Assembly (NCBI GenBank): GCA_028702535.1
Contig: JAQVOR010000016.1
Coordinates: forward strand, 1-40,698
Source: Bacteroidales bacterium
GTDB lineage: Bacteria > Bacteroidota > Bacteroidia > Bacteroidales > ML635J-15
Length of the DNA: 40,698 nucleotides
Direction of reading: 5' to 3'
The notes beneath the pieces are model-generated. The model saw only the letters and a list, made by a program, of their open reading frames with translations, ran no database searches and was not told the origin of the DNA. This document shows, one piece after another, positions 23,473-33,110 of this stretch (its first letter is position 1; every line of letters starts with the position of its first letter). The position numbers and the translations under genes were made by a program.

Positions 23473-23793
23473 ATGGAAGATAAAAACAAACAGAATCAAA
23501 TCAATATTGAACTTACCGAAGAAACAGGGCAAGGAGTTTATGCTAATCTTGCTGTAATTACACATTCTTCTTCAGAGTTTGTGCTGGATTTTGTCAGAAT
23601 TATGCCAGGTATGCCTAAGGCGAAGGTTAAATCAAGAATAATTTTAACGCCAGAACATGCCAAAAGACTGATGAGTGCATTACAAGATAATATTTCAAAG
23701 TACGAATCTGTTAATGGTACAATTAAAGTGTCGTCTAATAAACAAGGAAATCCAATACCAATGAATTTTGGAGGTCCAACGGCTCAAGCATAA
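23473..23793 (+). CDS. DUF3467-family protein
   Basis: IELTEETGQGVYANLAVITHSSSEFVLDFVRIMPGMPKAKVKSRIILTPEHAKRLMSALQDNISKYE; one base after the rpoC stop. Confidence 0.85.
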   Translation: MEDKNKQNQINIELTEETGQGVYANLAVITHSSSEFVLDFVRIMPGMPKAKVKSRIILTPEHAKRLMSALQDNISKYESVNGTIKVSSNKQGNPIPMNFGGPTAQA

Positions 23794-23813
23794 GAAATTA
23801 TAATTAAATCAAT

Positions 23814-23851
23814 AAAAAAAGCTATCTGACAACTCGTAGATAGCTTTTTTT
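23814..23851 (+). terminator. Rho-independent terminator (near-symmetric, could act in both directions)
   Basis: AAAAAAAGCTATCT - GACAACTCGT - AGATAGCTTTTTTT. Confidence 0.9.
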
Positions 23852-23878
23852 ATATGAAAAATTTTGTATTTTTGTTTT

Positions 23879-24358
23879 ATGAAATCTTGGAAAGTAATAT
23901 TATTGGTTTTTATATCCGTAACATGCGTGTCGTGTTTTAGAATTGAACAATATTCGCCTATTCCAAAAATCGAATTTATTGAGTTTACGCTTAAAGACAC
24001 ACTTGATGGACTTCAAAACAGAGTTTTAAATGGAACACTTCAATTCGCATTTGTCGATGGAGATGGGGATATTGGGTTTGATACAATCCAACCTCAAAAA
24101 AATACCATCTTTCTTGAAAAATACAGATTTGTAGCTGGAGTATTGACACCTGTAGAATTGATTTTACCTCTTAATTATTATGTGCCAAAATTTACTCCCG
24201 TAGGAAATGATAAAACTCTAAAAGGCGAAATAATTGTAAATGACTTAAACGAAAATTATCCTTTTAATGGAGATACTATTTTGTATAAATTCTATATTGT
24301 TGATAGGGCGGGCAATGTGAGTAATGTCGAAAGTACTGGAAATATGATTATCTATTGA
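23879..24358 (+). CDS. Putative lipoprotein of unknown function
   Basis: MKSWKVILLVFISVTCVSC lipobox; ATG at 23879 preferred over ORF start 23864. Confidence 0.7.
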   Translation: MKSWKVILLVFISVTCVSCFRIEQYSPIPKIEFIEFTLKDTLDGLQNRVLNGTLQFAFVDGDGDIGFDTIQPQKNTIFLEKYRFVAGVLTPVELILPLNYYVPKFTPVGNDKTLKGEIIVNDLNENYPFNGDTILYKFYIVDRAGNVSNVESTGNMIIY

Positions 24359-24458
24359 TATTTATGAAATTAAAATTATAGTAGTTTTTTATGCTAATCT
24401 GTTAAACGATCGCAATTTTACGAATTATTTAGTTGTTTATATTTTAATATTTTATTGA

Positions 24459-26402
24459 ATGATTGATCCAATAACTATCTCGAAAATATTTGATGCAGCC
24501 GAAATAGTGGATGTTGTTAATGATTTTGTGCATCTAAAACGTAGAGGTAGCAACTTTCAGGGTTTATGCCCTTTCCATAACGAAAAAACCCCATCATTTA
24601 CTGTAAGCCCTGCTAAAGGCATATTTAAGTGCTTTGGTTGTGGCAAAGGGGGGAATGCCGTTAATTTTATTATGGAACACGAACAGCTTTCCTACCCCGA
24701 AGCACTAAGATATCTTGCCAAAAAATATGGTATAGAAATCCAAGAAAGAGAGCTTAGTGATGAGGAAAAAAAACTCGGTAGCGAAAAGGAAAGTATGCTC
24801 ATTGTAACAAAATTTGCATCCAATTATTTCGCCGAAAATCTTATGCAGTCCGAAGAAGGTATAAGTATTGGATTGAGATATTTTCGTGAAAGAGGATTTA
24901 GTAAACAGATTATTAATGATTTTAAACTCGGGTATAGTCCTGAAGAAAGAGATGCGTTTACAAAAGATTCTTTAAAAAATGGATACAAACTTGAATTCCT
25001 CGAAAAAACAGGGCTTTCTATTGTAAAAGAAAATTTTAATTTCGATCGGTTTGCTGGGAGAGTTATGTTCCCAATCTTTAGTCTATCGGGGCAGGTAATA
25101 GGTTTTGGTGGAAGAACGCTCAAAACTGATAAGAATATAGCAAAATATTTGAACTCCCCAGAATCGGCTATTTATAGTAAAAGTAAGGTGCTATATGGAT
25201 TGTTTCAAGCAAAGCAAGAAATAATTAAAAAAGAAAAATGTTATCTCGTTGAAGGATATACTGATGTACTTTCGTTTCATAAGGCTGATATTAAAAATGT
25301 AGTCGCTTCATCTGGAACATCCTTAACCGAAGACCAAATTCGATTAATACATCGGTTTACTAATGATGTGACAATTTTATATGACGCCGACTCAGCCGGT
25401 ATAAAGGCATCTTTGCGAGGTACAGATATGTTGCTCGAACAAGGGCTAAATGTTAGAATATTATTGTTCCCTGAGGGTGAAGACCCTGATTCTTTTGCAC
25501 AAAAGCATTCAAGCTCCGAAACATTAGAATATATCCGAAAAAATGAACAGGATTTTATAAGTTTTAAAGCTCAACTATTAAGCGATGAAGCAAAAAATGA
25601 TCCCATTAAGAGAGCGGCCTTAATCTCAGATATTGTCAGATCTATTTCGGTTATTGACGATAAAATTAAACAGTCGGTTTATATTCAGGAATGTAGTAAT
25701 ATTATGAATATAAACGAAACAGTCTTATACGCCGAAGTAGCAAAAATAACTAGACGAAAAATACAAGATTTAAAGCAAAAGGAAAGAAGCCATAGCCTAT
25801 TGGGGCCATCTCAAAATATCCCCCCTGTTCCTGCTTTTGTCGACAAAGTGTATTTCGAAGCACAAGAACATGAAATAATAAGGCTACTGTTATTATATGG
25901 TAATGAGAAAGTAGTTTTCGTAAATCATGAATCTAAAGAAAATGTCGATGTAAAGGTTGCAGACTATATTATTGACCAATTAAGAAATGATGAGCTTGAA
26001 ATGAAAAATATACTTAATCAAAAAATATTTTTACTGGCAGAGCAAATCATTAAATCTAACGAAAAAATTAGTGCCGATTTTTTTACACAGCACCAAGACC
26101 CCGAAATAAGTCAGTTGTCGGCTAGCCTTTGTTCGCAAAAACATCAATTAAGCCAAATTTGGAAACGAAAGGGAGCACAAGTTGTTGACGAAGAAAAAAA
26201 ATTAAATGAATTACTCGAAGATCTTTTTCGAAAATACAAACTGAATATTGTTAAAGAAGCAAAAAATAAGCTGCAGCAACAACTTAAAGACGCAAAAACA
26301 ACAAATAAACCCGAACAGATTTTAAGTATATTGGAAAAAATTAGTCAGATAAACGAAGTTATAAAAAAACTATCTGAGCTTCAAGGGCGTGTTATAATGT
26401 AA
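24459..26402 (+). CDS. dnaG: DNA primase
   Basis: CHC2 zinc finger CPFHNEKTPSFTVSPAKGIFKCFGCGKGGNAVNF; Toprim VEGYTDVLSFHKADIKNVVASSGTSLT, YDADSAG. Confidence 0.97.
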   Translation: MIDPITISKIFDAAEIVDVVNDFVHLKRRGSNFQGLCPFHNEKTPSFTVSPAKGIFKCFGCGKGGNAVNFIMEHEQLSYPEALRYLAKKYGIEIQERELSDEEKKLGSEKESMLIVTKFASNYFAENLMQSEEGISIGLRYFRERGFSKQIINDFKLGYSPEERDAFTKDSLKNGYKLEFLEKTGLSIVKENFNFDRFAGRVMFPIFSLSGQVIGFGGRTLKTDKNIAKYLNSPESAIYSKSKVLYGLFQAKQEIIKKEKCYLVEGYTDVLSFHKADIKNVVASSGTSLTEDQIRLIHRFTNDVTILYDADSAGIKASLRGTDMLLEQGLNVRILLFPEGEDPDSFAQKHSSSETLEYIRKNEQDFISFKAQLLSDEAKNDPIKRAALISDIVRSISVIDDKIKQSVYIQECSNIMNINETVLYAEVAKITRRKIQDLKQKERSHSLLGPSQNIPPVPAFVDKVYFEAQEHEIIRLLLLYGNEKVVFVNHESKENVDVKVADYIIDQLRNDELEMKNILNQKIFLLAEQIIKSNEKISADFFTQHQDPEISQLSASLCSQKHQLSQIWKRKGAQVVDEEKKLNELLEDLFRKYKLNIVKEAKNKLQQQLKDAKTTNKPEQILSILEKISQINEVIKKLSELQGRVIM

Positions 26403-26505
26403 AAAAATATGATGCCGATTTGATTGCCGATGTTATTTCTTTTTGATAATCCCTAAGCAAATAAAAACAATAAGCCCATTCTTATAGAGAAACTTTTTTG
26501 AACTC

Positions 26506-26865
26506 TTACCAAAGCTTTGAAAAATCTGTTGCAATTTTTCCTTTTTTTATCCAGTATGTTTCTGATTTATCTTTGCTTATACTTTTGTTTTTAGCAAAAA
26601 GTTTATGTAGTAAAGAGAAAGGAAACAATAAACAATAAAAAATAATTGACAATAATAATTTTGAAGTAACAAAACCTAAAACTTTACCGATTCCTTGCCA
26701 TAAAAACGAAATCACATAAGCAAAAGGAGGAATTAGTGCAGATGAAATCCCCACAAGGCTTGCGATATAAAGATAAATGAACTCTTCTGTAATAATCCCC
26801 ACTATTAGCAGTCCTGATACTATTACCAAGCAATCGGTTATATGTCTCTTTTTGTCTTTTATCAT
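26506..26865 (-). CDS. SxtJ-like small membrane protein
   Basis: 119 aa with several TMs and C-terminal SETYWIKKGKIATDFSKLW; ATG abuts the stop of the DUF5989-like ORF downstream of a carbamoyltransferase. Confidence 0.65.
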   Translation of the reverse strand: MIKDKKRHITDCLVIVSGLLIVGIITEEFIYLYIASLVGISSALIPPFAYVISFLWQGIGKVLGFVTSKLLLSIIFYCLLFPFSLLHKLFAKNKSISKDKSETYWIKKGKIATDFSKLW

Positions 26866-27015
26866 TTAAAATAAAGTGTAAACAAAGGGTGCAACACTAC
26901 TGGAGCCTCCTACAATTACCAAAAGACCTACTAAAAGCAAAATAATAATTATGGGTATAAGCCAAAACTTCTTACGTTCTTTTAAAAAACCCCAAATATC
27001 TTTTAAAAATTCCAT
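26866..27015 (-). CDS. DUF5989-like single-pass membrane microprotein (49 aa, not in the ORF track)
   Basis: MEFLKDIWGFLKERKKFWLIPIIIILLLVGLLVIVGGSSSVAPFVYTLF*; wedged between the carbamoyltransferase stop (27017) and the SxtJ-like ATG (26865). Confidence 0.8.
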   Translation of the reverse strand: MEFLKDIWGFLKERKKFWLIPIIIILLLVGLLVIVGGSSSVAPFVYTLF

Positions 27016-27016
27016 T

Positions 27017-28870
27017 TTAATCAGGTTTAAAATTTTCGTTAAATAACTTATTATTAATGTTTTGATTTTCTTTTATAAAAACATAATTTTGTAAAACAAG
27101 AACATCCATTTCAGTTCTCATAAAACATCTAAAAGCATCGCTAGGTGTGCAAACTATAGGTTCTCCTCTAACGTTGAAACTGGTATTTACAATTAATCCT
27201 GTTCCTGTAAGTTCTTTAAACTTTAAAATCAGTTTATGATAATCAGGATTCGTTTCTTTATGAACAGTTTGCAAACGTGCAGAAAAATCACAATGTGTAA
27301 TTGTAGGAACACTTGATCGCTGAATGTATAGTTTTGACATTATATCAAGACTTTCGTAATTATCAGGCAGTGCGTTTCTTAAGTCTTCTGTAACATCTGC
27401 AATATAAAGCATATAGGGAGAGCTGACATCAATATTAAAGTATTGTTGTTTGTCTTCGTTTAAAACAGAAGGTGCAAAAGGTCGAAATCCTTCACGGAAC
27501 TTAATTTTAAGATTGAGTTTTTTTTGCATCTCTGGATTACGAGCATCTGCTAAGATACTTCGATTTCCTAAAGCACGTGGCCCGAACTCCATTCTTCCAC
27601 GGAACCAACCAGTTACTTTGCCTTCGATAAGTTTATTGGAAGTAAATTCAAATAAAGAATCGTCATCTTCGAAATATTTCCATGTCGCACCATATTTTCT
27701 TGCAACTTTCAAAACATCAGAATCGGAGAACTCAGGACCAAGAAACGCTCCTTTCATTTTATCAGTTTTGCATGCAATGATAGGATAATCATTGTTCAAA
27801 TAAACAAAAGCCAAGGCAGCACCGAGCGATCCACCAGCGTCTCCAGAAGCTGGTTGTATGAAAATTTTGTCAAATAATTTTTCTTTCAAGATTGCTGAGT
27901 TTGCTACACAATTTAAGGCAACTCCTCCTGCCATACAAAGGTTTTTACTTCCTGTTAGCCTCTTGGCTTCACGAGCCATATTCAGTACTATTTCTTCAGT
28001 AATTTGCTGTATTGCTAAGGCTAAATCTGAATGAGACTGTAAAATGTCATCAGAAGGATTACGTTTTTTTATGTTAAATAGCGACTCCCATTTTTTTGTA
28101 TGAACCATCTTTAACCCAGTAGCAAATGCAAAATACTTCATTTCAAGTCTTATGCTGCCATCTGGTTTTATTTCAACAAGATTATCCCTGATGAGTTTCT
28201 TGTAATGTTCAACTTGTTCCGAACCATGATTACCATAAGGAGCCAGACCCATTAGTTTATACTCACCACTGTTAACCATAAATCCTATAAAGTAAGTAAA
28301 AGCAGAATATAGCAATCCTAATGAATTTGGATAATGCAGTTCCTGAAGTATTTCTATTTTATTGCCTTTCCCTGATGCAATGGATGCAGATGCCCATTCG
28401 CCCATGCCGTCCAATGTTAAAATTGCTGCAGAAGCAAATCCAGAAGGATAATATGCCGAGGCTGCATGAGATAAGTGGTGTTCTGAAAAAAATATTTTCA
28501 ATTTTTTTTTATCGTATTTTCCAATTTTTTTTAATTCAGAATGTAGTTCGTTTTTTATAAAAAGCTTTTCTTTTATCCAGATAGGAATTGATTTAACGAA
28601 TGAAACGATACCTTTTGGTGCAAAATGATAATATGATTCTAATAATCTCTCGAATTTAAGGAATGGCTTTTCATAATATACTAAGGCAGTAATATCGCAA
28701 ATGTCCAGCCCGGCTTCTGTGAGGCAATATTTTATGGCGTTAAGTGGGAAAGATTTATCTTGTTTTATTCTGGTAAATCTTTCTTCTTGGGCAGCAGAAA
28801 TAATCTCATCTTTATAAATAAGACAAGCAGCAGAATCGTGGTAATATGCCGAGATTCCAAGTGTGTACAT
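27017..28870 (-). CDS. NodU/CmcH/SxtI-family O-carbamoyltransferase (copy 1)
   Basis: LGISAYYHDSAACLI; EHHLSHAASAYYPSGF; GGVALNCVAN; GRMEFGPRALGNRSILADARNP; FRPFAPSVL; NTSFNVRGEPIVCTPSDA. Confidence 0.95.
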   Translation of the reverse strand: MYTLGISAYYHDSAACLIYKDEIISAAQEERFTRIKQDKSFPLNAIKYCLTEAGLDICDITALVYYEKPFLKFERLLESYYHFAPKGIVSFVKSIPIWIKEKLFIKNELHSELKKIGKYDKKKLKIFFSEHHLSHAASAYYPSGFASAAILTLDGMGEWASASIASGKGNKIEILQELHYPNSLGLLYSAFTYFIGFMVNSGEYKLMGLAPYGNHGSEQVEHYKKLIRDNLVEIKPDGSIRLEMKYFAFATGLKMVHTKKWESLFNIKKRNPSDDILQSHSDLALAIQQITEEIVLNMAREAKRLTGSKNLCMAGGVALNCVANSAILKEKLFDKIFIQPASGDAGGSLGAALAFVYLNNDYPIIACKTDKMKGAFLGPEFSDSDVLKVARKYGATWKYFEDDDSLFEFTSNKLIEGKVTGWFRGRMEFGPRALGNRSILADARNPEMQKKLNLKIKFREGFRPFAPSVLNEDKQQYFNIDVSSPYMLYIADVTEDLRNALPDNYESLDIMSKLYIQRSSVPTITHCDFSARLQTVHKETNPDYHKLILKFKELTGTGLIVNTSFNVRGEPIVCTPSDAFRCFMRTEMDVLVLQNYVFIKENQNINNKLFNENFKPD

Positions 28871-29157
28871 TAGCTCACTGTAATTTTAGCAATAAATCTG
28901 TAACCAAGTTCTTGATTTTTAAGTGTTATTAGTTTATTTAATTTTACTGTCACAGAGTTTTTCATCTTAATTTGATGCAAATAGTCTAATTATTTGGGTG
29001 CTAAGATATTAACAATTAATTACTAATAAGAATATTTTAATAATTATTTTGGTATTAATAATTTTTAGAACTTAGCTAATATTTACAAGATAACCAATTA
29101 ACTAAAAACTTAATAGTGTCTGATATTAAAAAGAATTGTCTTTGTAAATGATACGAT

Positions 29158-30897
29158 ATGGTTTTGAATAATAATCTGAAAATGAAAAGCAAATTTGTTG
29201 GCAATAGACTTGTTCGATATTTACTGGGGATTGTTATTGTTTTATTTTTATTTATAGCTGTATGCTCTGCTTTTTATGTGCAACGTACAAATATTTACGG
29301 AGAACTTAAAATATATGTGACTCAAGATAGTGTATCTATTAATGATAGAACAGATTGCTACGGTGTAAGTGTTTTTGGCCGAAAATTTTCTTTGATGAGA
29401 AGTTATGGCTATTTCTCCTACCCAAAAGAATGGTATTTTAACCACCTCGAAATTAGCATTGTAGGTATTAATTCGATTACACCAATTAACATTTTAATTA
29501 AAGACACTAATGATAAGATTTTGCTTAATAAAAATTTCTGTTGTATTGATAATATTCATATTTCAGAGTTAAGTAATAATTATACTTTTTTTGATAAATT
29601 ATTTAAAGTTAATTGGCTTTCAAAAGAAAAAATCCGTATAATTATCTTAATTATTATCTTTTATATTGCCTCAACTATGTTGCTTGTTTTTTTAGTTTAT
29701 TTTAAAAAAGACAAGCTAAAAAATTTGATAGTAGTTTTGATAGTTTTATGTTTTTTATTTTATTTTATTTTATTTTTCCAAGTTTATATTCAAAGAAAAC
29801 TCTTTATTTGGTCAGGTTTTTGGCTTATTTTTGCAATTTTTTTTGCAATCTTTTTGATATTAAATGTTGCAATAAAACTTAGCTTCCGCAATAAACAAAA
29901 TTTATTAACTCTAATTGCTAGTGTGTTTATTGGCATTCTTTTAGCTGAAATATTGCTCAGAATTTTTGGAGTAAACTTAAGTGGTTTTGAAAAACGATTT
30001 GGTTACTATGAATCGATTCAGTATCAAAACAGAATTGTAAATTATTATGTGAGAACCGAAAATTCAACATATTCTTTTCAAAATACTGAATTCGATTTTT
30101 TTAGAAAATCTAATTCTATTGGGTTGTCGGGTGAAGATATAAAAGAAAAGAAAGATTCTAACGAGTACCTTATAATAGCTTTGGGCGATTCTTTTACGGA
30201 AGGAGATGGCGCACATGCAGATTCAACTTGGCCAAAATTTTTAGAACAAAAAATGCCAAAGAAGGATAGTCTCAGTTTTAGGTTCATAAATGCTGGTATT
30301 TCTGGAAGTGATCCCGTTTACGAATATCGTTTGCTTAAAGATAAACTATTAGTGTATAAACCTAATCTTGTAATTGTTGCTTATGGTTGTGAAATGGAAG
30401 ATATGCTGTTGAGAGGTGGCGAAGAACGATTTGATAAAATGCAAACTGCTATAAAAAAACACTGGTGGCAACCTGTTTATGCTGTGTCGTTTGTGTGTCG
30501 TTTGTTTGTTCATAATTTATTTGGCTACAATGAGTTACTAATTCCAAAACAGGAAATCATAAAAGCTAAGGGAAAAGCAATTTCCGATTTAAAAAAGACT
30601 ATAATTCAATTTAGAGAATTGTCAAAAGATTATAAGTTTGAATTATTGATAGTGTTTTATCCAGTAAAATATGAAACAGATACAGGGAAATTTATATATA
30701 ATTCCCTAGTATTAGAGTATGCCAATATGCAAGGAGTAGTATGTTTAGACTTGTTAGAATATTATAGAGAAATTGAAAATATTGATGCATCAGATTCTCA
30801 AAAGTATTATTGGGAAATAGATGGTCATCATAATGCTGCTGGATATAAAAAATTTGCAAATGGTGTTTTGTGGAAATTAAAGCAAATGGGTTATTAG
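29158..30897 (+). CDS. Membrane-anchored SGNH/GDSL hydrolase-like protein (SGNH-1)
   Basis: TM-ectodomain-TM N-terminus; block I ALGDSFTEGDGA; block V DGHHNAAGYKKFA. True start may be 29185 (MKSKFVG). Confidence 0.8.
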   Translation: MVLNNNLKMKSKFVGNRLVRYLLGIVIVLFLFIAVCSAFYVQRTNIYGELKIYVTQDSVSINDRTDCYGVSVFGRKFSLMRSYGYFSYPKEWYFNHLEISIVGINSITPINILIKDTNDKILLNKNFCCIDNIHISELSNNYTFFDKLFKVNWLSKEKIRIIILIIIFYIASTMLLVFLVYFKKDKLKNLIVVLIVLCFLFYFILFFQVYIQRKLFIWSGFWLIFAIFFAIFLILNVAIKLSFRNKQNLLTLIASVFIGILLAEILLRIFGVNLSGFEKRFGYYESIQYQNRIVNYYVRTENSTYSFQNTEFDFFRKSNSIGLSGEDIKEKKDSNEYLIIALGDSFTEGDGAHADSTWPKFLEQKMPKKDSLSFRFINAGISGSDPVYEYRLLKDKLLVYKPNLVIVAYGCEMEDMLLRGGEERFDKMQTAIKKHWWQPVYAVSFVCRLFVHNLFGYNELLIPKQEIIKAKGKAISDLKKTIIQFRELSKDYKFELLIVFYPVKYETDTGKFIYNSLVLEYANMQGVVCLDLLEYYREIENIDASDSQKYYWEIDGHHNAAGYKKFANGVLWKLKQMGY

Positions 30898-31016
30898 ACT
30901 TTTATTTATATTATATAATCACAAAATGTCTGAGTGCAAAACAAACTCAAACTTAAAATGTAATTTAACAATATCTGACATAATATTATACAATCCAGTT
31001 ATTATTTATTTTCCTT

Positions 31017-33110
31017 TTATTCTCTTACAAACCAATTATTTGTTTCGATTTCATTAAAAACTTCTTCAGCAATATAATAATAACCTATATCACTACAATG
31101 TCCATCCGTAACGAAATATGAATCTCGATTTTTATCAATAGTTTTAAATCTTTCATAATTATTAATAAAACTAACATTATATAAAATCGCAATATCTTCT
31201 AAAACATCGTTTACTGGTTGAAATGGACAACCTTCGTCTAAAATCGGATAATTCATTATTATTACTCCAATTCCTTTTTGAGTACATAAGTTTACAATTT
31301 CGTACAGTTCATCCTCAACCCAAGTGTCAATTCGTGAAATATTGATTTTTAGATGATTATCTTCTTCAATATATACAGTCCCTTTTTTTAAATTACCACC
31401 AAATAATCCAAGTTTATGTATATAATAATCTGCAGTATCCTTTAGGCAAACAGCTTTGCTATAATAATCTTTGGGTAAATATCCAGCGAATTGTCTTTTA
31501 TAATACAAACCATAATAGGCATCTTCGAGGTAAGGGTTAAAAATTTTCGACTTTTTCAAAAATTGTACACTTCTAGTATCTTCCGCCGACAGAGATTTGA
31601 TGAAATACCACATTGAAATATAATAATTAGAATAAATGTCTGCAGGAATTGTATCCTGCTTTATCCCTTGAGTAATTTTAATAAAATCAGCCAAATCCTT
31701 ATTTTCAAGATTTTTAAGTTTATCAAAATCCATATCAAAGCTTGCCAACATAGAGTAAAATACCAGGTCTGTTAAAATTACGGGATTTATATCATCTAAC
31801 ATAAATATAGAATCAGAATATGCTTTTATTCGTAAACTGTCTGACGACCTAAGGATACTCAAATGATAGGACAAATTGTATTCTTGTTTTTGATTTCTTA
31901 ATAAAAATTCCAATCGTCTTTGCTCATATTTTTTGATACTAAAAAACGAATTGTTAGGTAGCTCCTTTTTTTTTTGTTGAGCAGTAAAAATGGAATTCCA
32001 CAGCAACTTAACAAGTTTAAATGTACGAATATTATAAATAAATTTTTGTCTATTCCCCATTCCATAATAATTCCAATAATTTGCCGAACCAGCCATTAAA
32101 ACAACCACTTTCGGAGTATGAGTTGTGAGATATTCCTTAAATTCACTTTTTATCTGAACAGTATTTTTACCTGATTGCCCGAAATTTAACACATCAAAGA
32201 CTTCGCCATATTCATCCTTAATCATACGATCAAGAATAGCTGGATAATCATTATCTTCAGAAGAACCAATCCCCTCAGTAAAGCTGTCGCCCAAACAAAC
32301 AATAACATTCTCAGTTTTGGAAGATAGTTTATAATTATAATTTATGTTTTGTTTTTTGTGATAATATCCAACAATTCGTAAAGTGATTTCCAAAATTATT
32401 AAAATGAAAATAAGACCAGCAAAAAATGAAAAAATGCCAGAGAATAAATCTCTATGCTTGTTAAACATTTTTTTGCTAAATTTAATTACTAAAAAATAAA
32501 TCTTTTTAAAAACATGGGAAAAACTGTAGATAAATAAGATTGATAAAATCCCTATATAAATATAGTAAAATAATTTCAATTGGAATCCAAATATTCTGAC
32601 ATTGTTTAATAAGTTTTTGTTGCCGATTTTTAGTGTGTTGGTACTGACTTGCTTAGAGGTTGAAGATAAAACAACAAGATTTGCATCTCTTGCAATTATC
32701 CACTCTTTTTCTAAAAGATTCTTATCATATTTCTTAACTATATCTCCGTTCTTCAACCATAAATATTCAAGCTTTGTAAATAAGCTATCAGGGAGACTTA
32801 AATGGATATTCTCAATATCACTATAAAGAAGTTCATTGATACTCCACGGGTCGTAAATGTAAGTATCCGTACTTCTATAATGTAGTTTTAAATGGATATA
32901 TATTTCCATGTCTGACTCACTATTTGTACCCCAGGATTTGACCAGCGACATTTCTGAAATATCTATACCACTAATATAAATGCAAGGAGTTTGAGCAAAA
33001 GGGATTTTAGATTTTTCCAAAGAGAAATAATAAATAAGCCCAGCACCTAAAATAAGAGCAACAAAAAACAAAATCAGGCTTATCTTTTTATATTTCATCG
33101 TGTTTTTCAA
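31017..33110 (-). CDS. Membrane-anchored SGNH/GDSL hydrolase-like protein with large insertion (SGNH-2)
   Basis: Block I CLGDSFTEGIGSSEDNDYPAIL; block III GSANYWNYYG; block V VTDGHCSDIGYYYIAEEV; start may be 33098 (MKYKKIS). Confidence 0.82.
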   Translation of the reverse strand: MKNTMKYKKISLILFFVALILGAGLIYYFSLEKSKIPFAQTPCIYISGIDISEMSLVKSWGTNSESDMEIYIHLKLHYRSTDTYIYDPWSINELLYSDIENIHLSLPDSLFTKLEYLWLKNGDIVKKYDKNLLEKEWIIARDANLVVLSSTSKQVSTNTLKIGNKNLLNNVRIFGFQLKLFYYIYIGILSILFIYSFSHVFKKIYFLVIKFSKKMFNKHRDLFSGIFSFFAGLIFILIILEITLRIVGYYHKKQNINYNYKLSSKTENVIVCLGDSFTEGIGSSEDNDYPAILDRMIKDEYGEVFDVLNFGQSGKNTVQIKSEFKEYLTTHTPKVVVLMAGSANYWNYYGMGNRQKFIYNIRTFKLVKLLWNSIFTAQQKKKELPNNSFFSIKKYEQRRLEFLLRNQKQEYNLSYHLSILRSSDSLRIKAYSDSIFMLDDINPVILTDLVFYSMLASFDMDFDKLKNLENKDLADFIKITQGIKQDTIPADIYSNYYISMWYFIKSLSAEDTRSVQFLKKSKIFNPYLEDAYYGLYYKRQFAGYLPKDYYSKAVCLKDTADYYIHKLGLFGGNLKKGTVYIEEDNHLKINISRIDTWVEDELYEIVNLCTQKGIGVIIMNYPILDEGCPFQPVNDVLEDIAILYNVSFINNYERFKTIDKNRDSYFVTDGHCSDIGYYYIAEEVFNEIETNNWFVRE

